A stretch of DNA of 64,000 nt from Roseiarcus fermentans (GTDB taxonomy: Bacteria > Pseudomonadota > Alphaproteobacteria > Rhizobiales > Beijerinckiaceae). Below are positions 56,898 to 64,000 of this stretch, in pieces; the stretch's first letter is position 1, and each line of letters opens with the position of its first letter. The translations under genes and the position numbers were made by a program. Under the pieces are notes generated by a model. That model ran no database searches, was not told the origin of the DNA, and worked only from the letters and a program-made list of their open reading frames with translations. The DNA lies in NCBI RefSeq assembly GCF_003315135.1, contig NZ_QNRK01000016.1, positions 62,001 to 126,000 of the forward strand. The letters run 5' to 3'.

Positions 56898-57562
56898 TCC
56901 CAAATCCTCCTGAACCATGATTTTTTCTTGGGTGACGAAACGGACGCGGCCGGGGCGGCGGCCGCCGGGAGCGAACCGGCCGCCTCAGCGGGCGGCGCCC
57001 CGACCGGGGCTCGCCCCGGATCGAGCGGCGCGGCCGCATGCGGCTCGGCGGCGGAGAAATGGTGGGTGACGTGCGCCTCGGCGTGGGCCGGATGCGCCTG
57101 CGCCGCCTCGAGCGAGGCGACCCGGGTGGCGGCCTCGGCGAACCCGGCGAAGAACTTGTCGGCCATGCCCTTGGCGACGCCGTCGATCAGGCGCGAGCCG
57201 AGCTGGGCGATCTTGCCTCCGACGTGGGCCTCGACGTCGTAGCTGAGCAGGGTTCCGCCCTCGACGTCGGCGAGCGAAACCTTGGCCCCGCCCTTGGCGA
57301 AGCCGGCGATGCCGCCTTCTCCTTCGCCGGCGATGGTGTAGCCGACGTCGGGAACGATGTCGGAAAACGCCACCTTGCCTTTGAAAGTCGCAGAAACCGG
57401 GCCGATCTTGACCTTGGCGACCGCCGCGTAGCCGTCACCGACCCGTTCGAGCGACTGGCAGCCGGGAATGCACGCCTTCAACACGTCCGGGTCGTTGAGC
57501 AGCGCCCAGACCGTCGGCCGCGGAGCCGGAAGAGTCGCCTCCCCGGTCATCGTCATCGCCAT
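56879..57562 (-). CDS. coxG: CoxG-type SRPBCC protein with C-terminal membrane anchor
   Basis: 227 residues. An SRPBCC domain (about 1-150: [30 protein letters not shown]) is followed by an Ala/Pro/His-rich linker (about 155-208) and a final amphipathic, aromatic helix [16 protein letters not shown]. CoxG proteins anchor the Cox enzyme to the membrane and are reported to handle quinone. First gene of the cox operon, with GGAGGAGACGGTTC before ATG 57562. Its anchor codons contain the coxS ribosome-binding site. Confidence 0.9.
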
Positions 57563-57675
57563 GAACCGTCTCCTCCCGGCGCGGACAAGCGCCCATGCGC
57601 CGCCGCGTTTCCTCGAGGCGCCTTCGTCGACGGCGCTTTATCATCGCGTCGTCGCGGCGAACCGCCCGGAACGCG

Positions 57676-57704
57676 TGTATAGGTTTGATTTCGTACTCTG
57701 TCGT
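57676..57704 (-). promoter_or_regulatory. Possible sigma-70 promoter of the cox operon
   Basis: On the minus strand ACGACA (57704-57699), 17 bases, TATACA (57681-57676), 114 bases upstream of coxG. The -10 is good and the -35 is partial. Confidence 0.35.
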
Positions 57705-57969
57705 CGGCGCCAAAGTCCATATCCTTCGATCGGCGCCGTTATTCTTTGTCGAATATATCGAGGCGGGCGCGGGCGGCGCCGATCGACTGGATATATACAC
57801 GCAAACATGTCGCGCCGGCGGCCGGGGCGGCGGGTCGGGCGGACCGGCCGCGCCCGTTTGACTCCGCCGCGCGCCGCGCGCCGCTTGAACCCCGGAATGC
57901 GACGCGTTAAGCGCTAGGGAGGCGGCTCGATCATGACGACAGGATGACAGGACGGCCGGACTTCGGAGA

Positions 57970-57985
57970 TGGCACGGTTCCTGCG
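57970..57985 (+). promoter_or_regulatory. Sigma-54 (RpoN) promoter of the liv operon
   Basis: TGGCACGGTTCCTGCG matches the consensus TGGCACG-N4-TTGC at all but one of the conserved bases, with GG (-24) and GC (-12) in correct spacing. The start of transcription would be near 57996, 26 bases before the livH ATG, leaving room for AAGGGGACGG. Confidence 0.65.
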
Positions 57986-58021
57986 AGAGCGCCGGGGGAA
58001 AACGAAGGGGACGGTTGGCGT

Positions 58022-58954
58022 ATGGATAACTTCCTCCAGCAGCTCATCAACGGGCTGACGCTCGGATCGATCTACGGACTCATCGCCATCGGCTACACGA
58101 TGGTTTACGGCATCATCGGCATGGTGAATTTCGCCCACGGCGACCTGTTCATGCTGTCGGCCTTCATCGCCCTGATCCTCTTCATGATCCTCACCCAGAT
58201 TCTTCATCTGGGCTCGCTTCCGATCGCCTTCTTCGTCGTGCTGGTGGGGGCGATGGCGCTGACGGGACTGTGGAACTGGACGATCGAGCGGCTGGCGTAC
58301 CGGCCGCTGAGAGGGTCCTTCCGCCTCGCGCCGCTGATCTCGGCGATCGGCATGTCGATCTTTTTGTCGAATTTCGTTCAGGTGGTGCAGGGGCCACGCA
58401 ACAAGCCGGCGCCGCAATTGCCCAACCACGTCTTCAACCTCACCGACGGACTGGGCGGCGCCAAGGGCGCCTATTCGGTGACGCTGTCGGTTCGCCAGAT
58501 CCTGATCATGGTCGTGACCACGGTCCTCCTCGCCGCCTTCTGGTATCTCGTCCAGCATACCTCGCTCGGACGCGCCCAGCGCGCCTGCGAGCAGGACCGC
58601 AAGATGGCGGCGCTGCTCGGAATCGACGTCGACGCCACGATCTCGATCACCTTCATCATCGGCGCGGCGCTGGCGGCGGTCGCGGGCGTGATGTTCGTCA
58701 TGTACTACGGGGTGGTCAATTTCGCCGACGGGTTCGTCCCCGGCGTCAAGGCGTTCACCGCCGCGGTGCTCGGCGGCATCGGGTCGCTTCCCGGCGCCGT
58801 GCTCGGCGGCCTGCTGATCGGCCTGATCGAGGTGTTCTGGTCGTCCTACTTCACCACCGACTACAAGGATGTGGCGGCGTTCATGATTCTCGCCATCACG
58901 TTGATCTTCATGCCCTCCGGCATCCTCGGGCGGCCCGAAGTGGAGAAGGTCTGA
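58022..58954 (+). CDS. livH: Branched-chain-amino-acid-type ABC permease LivH
   Basis: 310 residues, about eight hydrophobic helices, with GLTLGSIYGLIAIGYTMVYG and the EAA-like QDRKMAALLGIDVD loop. Inner-membrane half of a HAAT-family importer (branched-chain amino acids, amides, urea or related). ATG 58022 is chosen: the longer frame from 57944 would run through the sigma-54 promoter. First gene of a five-gene overlap operon. Confidence 0.9.
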   Translation: MDNFLQQLINGLTLGSIYGLIAIGYTMVYGIIGMVNFAHGDLFMLSAFIALILFMILTQILHLGSLPIAFFVVLVGAMALTGLWNWTIERLAYRPLRGSFRLAPLISAIGMSIFLSNFVQVVQGPRNKPAPQLPNHVFNLTDGLGGAKGAYSVTLSVRQILIMVVTTVLLAAFWYLVQHTSLGRAQRACEQDRKMAALLGIDVDATISITFIIGAALAAVAGVMFVMYYGVVNFADGFVPGVKAFTAAVLGGIGSLPGAVLGGLLIGLIEVFWSSYFTTDYKDVAAFMILAITLIFMPSGILGRPEVEKV

Positions 58955-58956
58955 CC

Positions 58957-60411
58957 ATGACCGCCGCGCCGCAATCCAAGCCGCTCGCGGATCCGGACGC
59001 AAAAGCCGCGCCCTCGATCGTTCCCGCGCTGCGCAACGCTTTCGCCGCCGCGCTGGTCGCTTTCGGGCTCTGCTTCCCGATCATCAGCTACCACGCCGAA
59101 TCCAACATCAACAACGAACTGGTGCTGGTCAGCCGGTGGCCGCTGTCGCTCGGCATCGCTGCGGTGGTCTTCCTGTTCTTCTTTTTCCGCCAGGTGTCGC
59201 CGCCGGACTGGCGCGTCTGGTTCGACCGGGTCGGCGCGGTGGCGGCCGGCGGCATGGGCGGCGCGCTCGCCGAATCGGCCGCCGAAGGGGAGGGGACCGC
59301 CGCGCCGTCGAAGGCCCGGACGCGGTTCTCCGAGTGGTTCGGGCCGTTCGCGCTCGGCGTCGTGATCCTGTTCCCGCTGATCATGCTCGGGCTGCTCGGG
59401 CCGAACGGCTCGCTGAAATGGATCAACAACTACGGCATCCAGATCATGATCTACGTCATGCTGGGTTGGGGGCTGAACATCGTGGTCGGCCTCGCCGGGC
59501 TGCTCGACCTCGGCTACGTCGCCTTCTACGCGGTCGGCGCCTATTCCTACGCCCTGCTCTCGACCACCCTCGGGCTGTCGTTCTGGATCTGCCTGCCGCT
59601 CGCCGGCATCCTGGCGGCGATGTGGGGCGTCATCCTCGGCTTCCCCGTCCTGCGCCTGCGCGGCGACTATCTCGCGATCGTCACGCTCGCCTTCGGCGAG
59701 ATCATCCGCCTCGTGCTGATCAACTGGGTCGACTTCACCAACGGCTACGCCGGCATCTCCGGCATCCCGCACGTCACCTTCTTCGGCATTCCGTTCAACG
59801 ACGAAGACAACGGTTTCTCGGCGATCTTCCATCTGCCCTTTTCGCCGATCTACCGCACCATCTTCCTGTTCTATCTCATTCTGGCGCTCGCGCTGCTGAC
59901 CAACTTCATCACGCTGCGGCTGCGCCGGCTGCCGATCGGCCGCGCCTGGGAGGCCTTGCGCGAGGACGAGATCGCCTGCCGCTCGCTCGGCATCAACACC
60001 ACCAACACCAAGCTCACCGCCTTCGCGCTGGGCGCCATGTTCGGCGGCTTCGCCGGTTCGTTCTTCGCGGTGCGCCAGGGCTTCGTCAGCCCGGAGAGCT
60101 TCACCTTCATGGAATCGGCGACCATCCTCGCCATCGTCGTGCTCGGCGGCATGGGCTCGCAGCTCGGCGTCGCGATCGCCGCCGCGGTAATGATCGGCGC
60201 GCCCGAGCTGATGCGCGAGCTCGACTGGATGAAGAAGATTTTCGGCGAGGACTTCGACCCGACGCAGTACCGCATGCTGCTGTTCGGGGCGGCCATGGTG
60301 GTGATGATGATCTGGAAGCCGCGCGGTCTCGTGTCGACCCGCTCCCCCTCGATATTCCTGAAGGAACGCAAGGCCGTGTCCGGCGATCTGGTCAAGGAAG
60401 GGCACGGCTGA
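58957..60411 (+). CDS. livM: Branched-chain-amino-acid-type ABC permease LivM
   Basis: 484 residues. A long N-terminal extension with two extra helices (about 28-85) and an Ala/Glu-rich loop precedes the LivM core (GLNIVVGLAGLLDLGYVAFYAVGAY, RGDYLAIVTLAFGEI, REDEIACRSLGINT). Longer than E. coli LivM, as in many rhizobial homologues. Two bases after livH; the stop overlaps livG (TGATG). Confidence 0.9.
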   Translation: MTAAPQSKPLADPDAKAAPSIVPALRNAFAAALVAFGLCFPIISYHAESNINNELVLVSRWPLSLGIAAVVFLFFFFRQVSPPDWRVWFDRVGAVAAGGMGGALAESAAEGEGTAAPSKARTRFSEWFGPFALGVVILFPLIMLGLLGPNGSLKWINNYGIQIMIYVMLGWGLNIVVGLAGLLDLGYVAFYAVGAYSYALLSTTLGLSFWICLPLAGILAAMWGVILGFPVLRLRGDYLAIVTLAFGEIIRLVLINWVDFTNGYAGISGIPHVTFFGIPFNDEDNGFSAIFHLPFSPIYRTIFLFYLILALALLTNFITLRLRRLPIGRAWEALREDEIACRSLGINTTNTKLTAFALGAMFGGFAGSFFAVRQGFVSPESFTFMESATILAIVVLGGMGSQLGVAIAAAVMIGAPELMRELDWMKKIFGEDFDPTQYRMLLFGAAMVVMMIWKPRGLVSTRSPSIFLKERKAVSGDLVKEGHG

Positions 60412-61318
60412 TGAACTGGCTCACGAGCCCGCTCCTGACCGTCGAGAACCTCACCATGCGGTTCGGCGGCCTCATCGCGGTCAACGCCTTCTCGTTCACT
60501 GTCGGACGCGGCGACATCACCGCGCTGATCGGACCGAACGGCGCCGGCAAGACGACCGTGTTCAACTGCGTCACCGGCTTCTACAAGCCGACCGAGGGCC
60601 GGCTCGCGCTCGCGCGGGACGGCGTCGTCACCCGCGAGGCGATCGAAGCCGCCACCCACGCCAGCGGGCGCCACGCGGCGACCGCGACCGGCGAACTGTT
60701 CCTGCTCGAGCGCATGCCGGATTTCGAGATCTCGCGAAAGGCCCGCGTCGCGCGCACGTTCCAGAACATTCGTCTGTTTCAGGGCATGACGGTGCTGGAG
60801 AATCTTCTGGTCGCGCACCACAACCCGCTGATGAAGGCGAGCGGCATGACCGTGCTCGGCCTGATCGGCGCGCCGAGCTACCGCCGGCGCGAGGCGGAGG
60901 TGGTCGAGCACGCGAAATACTGGCTCGACAAGATCGGCCTGATCGACCGGGCCGACGATCCGGCCGGCGAGCTCCCCTACGGCGCGCAGCGCAGGCTCGA
61001 GATCGCCCGCGCCATGTGCACCGATCCAGTGCTGCTGTGCCTCGACGAGCCGGCGGCCGGCCTCAACCCGCGCGAATCGGCGGACCTGAGCGCGCTGCTG
61101 CGCTCGATCCGCGCCGATCACAAGACCTCGGTGCTGCTGATCGAACACGACATGTCGGTCGTGATGCAGATTTCGGATCATGTCGTCGTGCTCGACTACG
61201 GGGTCAAGATCGCCGACGGCACCCCCGCCGAGGTGCGCGCCGACCCCAAGGTGATCGCCGCCTATCTCGGCGTCGCCGACGAGGAAGAGCTGGAAACGAT
61301 CGAGAAGGAGCTCGAGCA

Positions 61319-61322
<4 letters not shown>
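60411..61322 (+). CDS. livG: ABC transporter ATP-binding protein LivG
   Basis: 303 residues against about 255 usual. Walker A GPNGAGKTT (about 43-51), Q-loop ARTFQNIRLF, signature LPYGAQRRLEI and Walker B LLCLDEPAAGLN are present. The extra length is an insertion of about 45 residues between Walker A and the Q-loop (ALARDGVVTREAIEAATHAS and following). It overlaps livM and livF. Confidence 0.9.
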
Positions 61323-62058
<736 letters not shown>

Positions 62059-62059
<1 letters not shown>

Positions 62060-62415
62060 TGGCCGGCATCCTCTATTCCGACACGCCCTGGGGCCTCGTC
62101 ACCTTCGTGCTCCTGACGCTCGTTCTCGGCGGCGCGGGCGCGTGGGCGTCGGGCCGTGCGCTGGCGCAGACCTGGCGGCCGGTGGCGATGATCCTGCTCT
62201 ACATGCTGTTCCTGACCGCCGGCGTGCGCTTCCTGCATTACGCTTTATACGGGGAGCCGCTTCTGTCGGCGCAATTTTTCCTCGTCGCCTACGTCTGGAA
62301 CACGCTCGTCGCCGGCTTCGGCTATCGCGCCATGCGGGCGCAGCAGATGGCGACCCAGTATTCGTGGGCCTACGAGCGCGTCGGCCTGAGCTGGCGGGCC
62401 AGGAGCGGGGCATGA
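62059..62415 (+). CDS. Small membrane protein, DUF6867-like, in the liv operon
   Basis: 118 residues with three predicted membrane helices (about 12-32, 40-58, 70-88) and a conserved tail MATQYSWAYERVGLSW. ATG overlaps the livF stop (TGATG at 62057-62061). To my knowledge this family (DUF6867) is found beside liv genes of rhizobial relatives. An accessory transporter subunit is plausible; the function is unknown. Confidence 0.8.
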
Positions 62416-62459
62416 GCTTCGATTCGCCCGTCCGCGCATTGCGGTTTTTTCAGGTGACT

Positions 62460-62541
62460 CTTTCTCGGAAACGAGAAAGGATCGGCGCCCAAGGCGGATC
62501 GACATCCGCCCGGGGCGGCTTTGGGAGGGCCTGGCGCCCCG
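62460..62541 (+). promoter_or_regulatory. Three consecutive stem-loops between the transporter genes and livJ
   Basis: CTTTCTCG-GAAA-CGAGAAAG (62460-62479, GNRA tetraloop), GGCGGAT-CGAC-ATCCGCC (62493-62510) and CGGGGCG (62511-62517) with CGCCCCG (62535-62541). None is followed by a T-run. They look like RNA-stabilising or processing structures ahead of the binding-protein gene. Confidence 0.6.
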
Positions 62542-62562
62542 AACTCACGGGAGTATCTTCAC

Positions 62563-63678
62563 ATGCATAAGTACTGGCTGTCGGGCGTGGCGCTCGTTGC
62601 CGCCCTGGCGTTTTCCGGCGCCGCCAGCGCGGACATCAAGATCGGCGTCGCGGGGCCGATCACGGGTCCCAATGCGGCGTTCGGAGCGCAGTTGGTCAAC
62701 GGCACGCAGCAGGCCGTCGACGACATCAACAAGGCTGGCGGCATTCTCGGCCAGAAGCTCGTGCTCGAGCAGGGCGACGACGTCAGCGACCCGAAACAGG
62801 GCGTTTCGGTCGCCAATAAATTCGTCGGCGACGGCGTCAAATTCGTCATCGGCCACTTCAACTCGGGCGTGACCATCCCGGCCTCCGACGTCTATTCGGA
62901 GAACGACATTCTGTTCGTCACCCCCTCGGCGACCAATCCGAAGCTGACCGACCGCAAGCTGTGGGACGCGTTCCGCACCTGCGGCCGCGACGACCAGCAG
63001 GGCCTCGTCTGGGCCGAACTCGCCCGCGACAAGCTCAAGGGCAAGAAGATCGCGATCATTCACGACAAGACCACCTACGGCAAGGGCCTCGCCGACGCCG
63101 CGCGCGACAACATGCACAAGTTCGGCGTCAACGAGGTGCTGTACGAAGGCGTGAACACGGGTGAGAAGGACTATTCCGCGATCGTCTCCAAGATCAAGGA
63201 ATCGGGCGCCGATTACATCATGTGGGGCGGCCTGCACACCGAGGGCGGCCTGATCCTGCGCCAGATGCGCGATCAGGGCATGAAGACGGTCATGATCTCC
63301 GGCGACGGCATCACCGACAACGAGTTCGCCCAGATCGGCGGCCCGGGCGTCGAGGGCACGCTGATGACCTTCGGCCCGGATCCGCGCAACAACCCGAACG
63401 CGAAGGACGTGGTCGCCGAGTTCAAGGGCAAGAACTTCGACCCCGAGGCCTATACGCTCTACTCCTACGCCGGCCTGCAGATCATCAAGCAGGCGGCCGA
63501 GAAGGCCAAGTCGGTCGACCCGAAGAAGGTCGCGGAAGTCATGCATTCGGGCATGCCGTTCCACACCGTCATCGGCGACATCGCCTACGACGCCAAGGGC
63601 GACCGCAAGTCCGTCGACTTCGTCTGGTACGTCTGGAAGAAGATGCCCGACGGCAAGATCAGCTACGAGCAGCTGTGA
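62563..63678 (+). CDS. livJ: Periplasmic branched-chain-amino-acid-type binding protein
   Basis: 371 residues. Signal peptide MHKYWLSGVALVAALAFSGA, cleavage near ASA-DI. The type I binding fold of the LivJ family has KIGVAGPITGPNAAFG, TYGKGLADAARDNM and YSYAGLQIIKQAAEKA. It delivers solute to LivHMGF. ATG 62563 follows GGGAG. A good intrinsic terminator lies 105 bases after its stop. Confidence 0.93.
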   Translation: MHKYWLSGVALVAALAFSGAASADIKIGVAGPITGPNAAFGAQLVNGTQQAVDDINKAGGILGQKLVLEQGDDVSDPKQGVSVANKFVGDGVKFVIGHFNSGVTIPASDVYSENDILFVTPSATNPKLTDRKLWDAFRTCGRDDQQGLVWAELARDKLKGKKIAIIHDKTTYGKGLADAARDNMHKFGVNEVLYEGVNTGEKDYSAIVSKIKESGADYIMWGGLHTEGGLILRQMRDQGMKTVMISGDGITDNEFAQIGGPGVEGTLMTFGPDPRNNPNAKDVVAEFKGKNFDPEAYTLYSYAGLQIIKQAAEKAKSVDPKKVAEVMHSGMPFHTVIGDIAYDAKGDRKSVDFVWYVWKKMPDGKISYEQL

Positions 63679-64000
63679 GCAACGACTGAAATCCGGGGCC
63701 CGGCGGAGCGCATGCGCCTCCGCCGGGTCGTCCCGGGCGGGAAGACGAGGGGGCGCGCGAACGCGCTCGCAGGACTGACGATCCGCCGGCGACGGCGGGC
63801 TTTTTTGATGGTAAGCCCGCCGGAGATCTCGCCGCCTTGCCTGGCGTGGCGGCTCCGGCCAGCCGCAGGCTTCCTGTTGACTCTATTTGCAGCCGTCGCA
63901 GTTCCGGCCGTTAAGTGTGGCATTTCCCGATGTTTACGTCGCCTTATGCAGGCGGAGCCGCACCCTCAGAGTGGTGACCTCCTGTCTTATCCCGAATTCG
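63679..64000. other. Right-edge intergenic stretch
   Basis: 322 bases, no gene seen apart from the livJ terminator. The last 120 bases become AT-richer and contain TTGACT near 63878, without a matching -10. A promoter for a gene beyond the window is possible. Confidence 0.45.
63783..63806 (+). terminator. Intrinsic terminator of livJ
   Basis: CCGCCG-GCGA-CGGCGG (63783-63798) is followed by GC and TTTTTT (63801-63806), a classic GC stem plus T-run. An alternative longer hairpin GGCGGGCTT/AAGCCCGCC (63794-63821) overlaps it. Confidence 0.8.

Larger units (their letters stand above)
57563..58021. other. Divergent control region cox/liv
   Basis: 459 bases, no gene. An AT-rich central part (57680-57810, with GAATATATCG and GGATATATACACG) is suitable for DNA bending. 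A candidate minus-strand promoter (57676-57704) and a sigma-54 type promoter (57970-57985) flank it. Confidence 0.6.

Noticed and set aside
57944-58021. Longer livH start at 57944
   Set aside because: The added residues are not membrane-protein-like and would be encoded across the sigma-54 promoter; ATG 58022 has a good ribosome-binding site.
63794-63821. GGCGGGCTT/AAGCCCGCC hairpin as a terminator for a leftward gene
   Set aside because: No minus-strand gene ends here; the shorter CCGCCG/CGGCGG stem followed by TTTTTT explains it as the livJ terminator.

Overview
The window is GC-rich DNA with tightly packed, often overlapping operons. It most resembles a metabolically versatile alphaproteobacterium of the Hyphomicrobiales (Rhizobiales). 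Pointers are a bacteriochlorophyll synthase gene (bchG) with a PpsR/CrtJ-type TGT-N12-ACA site upstream, a cox-type molybdenum hydroxylase operon with its own maturation genes, a Liv transporter operon containing a small DUF6867-like gene, and several GntR/LysR-controlled catabolic clusters. The phototrophic lifestyle is inferred from bchG alone; no reaction-centre or light-harvesting gene is present.

Layout. (1) 1-8820, plus strand: hydantoinase-type hyuA (cut by the left edge) and hyuB, a GntR regulator, a 3-hydroxyacyl-CoA dehydrogenase-like enzyme, an Asp/Glu-racemase-fold protein, a class III aminotransferase, an aldehyde dehydrogenase and an SDR. This is one operon for an unknown amino or cyclic-amide compound. 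(2) 9435-19851: an aromatic-type flavin hydroxylase, AAHS-type MFS importer, stand-alone AceE-like E1, GntR, VOC dioxygenase (minus), NTF2-like protein, FAA hydrolase and a second MFS protein, together a candidate aromatic or acylpyruvate pathway. (3) 19919-23895: a Tat-exported IorB-type molybdoenzyme with its 2Fe-2S subunit and a divergent LysR gene with a clear T-N11-A box. (4) 33970-24226, minus strand: a ten-gene nucleoside uptake and catabolism operon (GntR/UTRA, BMP lipoprotein-family binding protein, ABC ATPase, two permeases, isochorismatase-like hydrolase, PfkB kinase, nucleoside phosphorylase, SIS protein, ALDH). (5) 34346-42867: tRNA-Leu(UAA), gpt, a MoCF-domain protein, map-radC, bchG, a SorC regulator, a small conserved protein and a CHASE2 adenylate cyclase. 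(6) 45758-43123, minus: split xdhC, a MoeA-like protein and mocA, i.e. molybdenum-hydroxylase maturation. (7) 46232-48994, minus: an accessory patch of visibly lower GC encoding three exported proteins (trypsin-like protease, TIGR02594/CHAP-like Cys peptidase, lysozyme/SLT-like protein), next to a 1-kb gene-poor stretch with repeats and a promoter-like signal. (8) 57562-50038, minus: coxG-coxS-coxL-coxM-unknown-coxD-coxE. The CoxL signature AYRGAGR and the S-L-M order mark this as form II, not a proven CO dehydrogenase. (9) 58022-63678, plus: livH-livM-livG-livF-DUF6867-livJ behind a sigma-54 type promoter, with three stem-loops before livJ and an intrinsic terminator after it.

How it fits together. 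Molybdenum hydroxylase enzymes (IorAB-like and Cox-like) and the XdhC/MocA/MoeA-like maturation set are spread over three loci and probably share the maturation genes. The liv operon is divergent from the cox operon across a 459-bp control region, which suggests, without proving, that the imported solute and the Cox-like enzyme are linked. The least explained parts are the exported-hydrolase patch at 46-49 kb with its flanking repeats, and the AceE-containing catabolic cluster.
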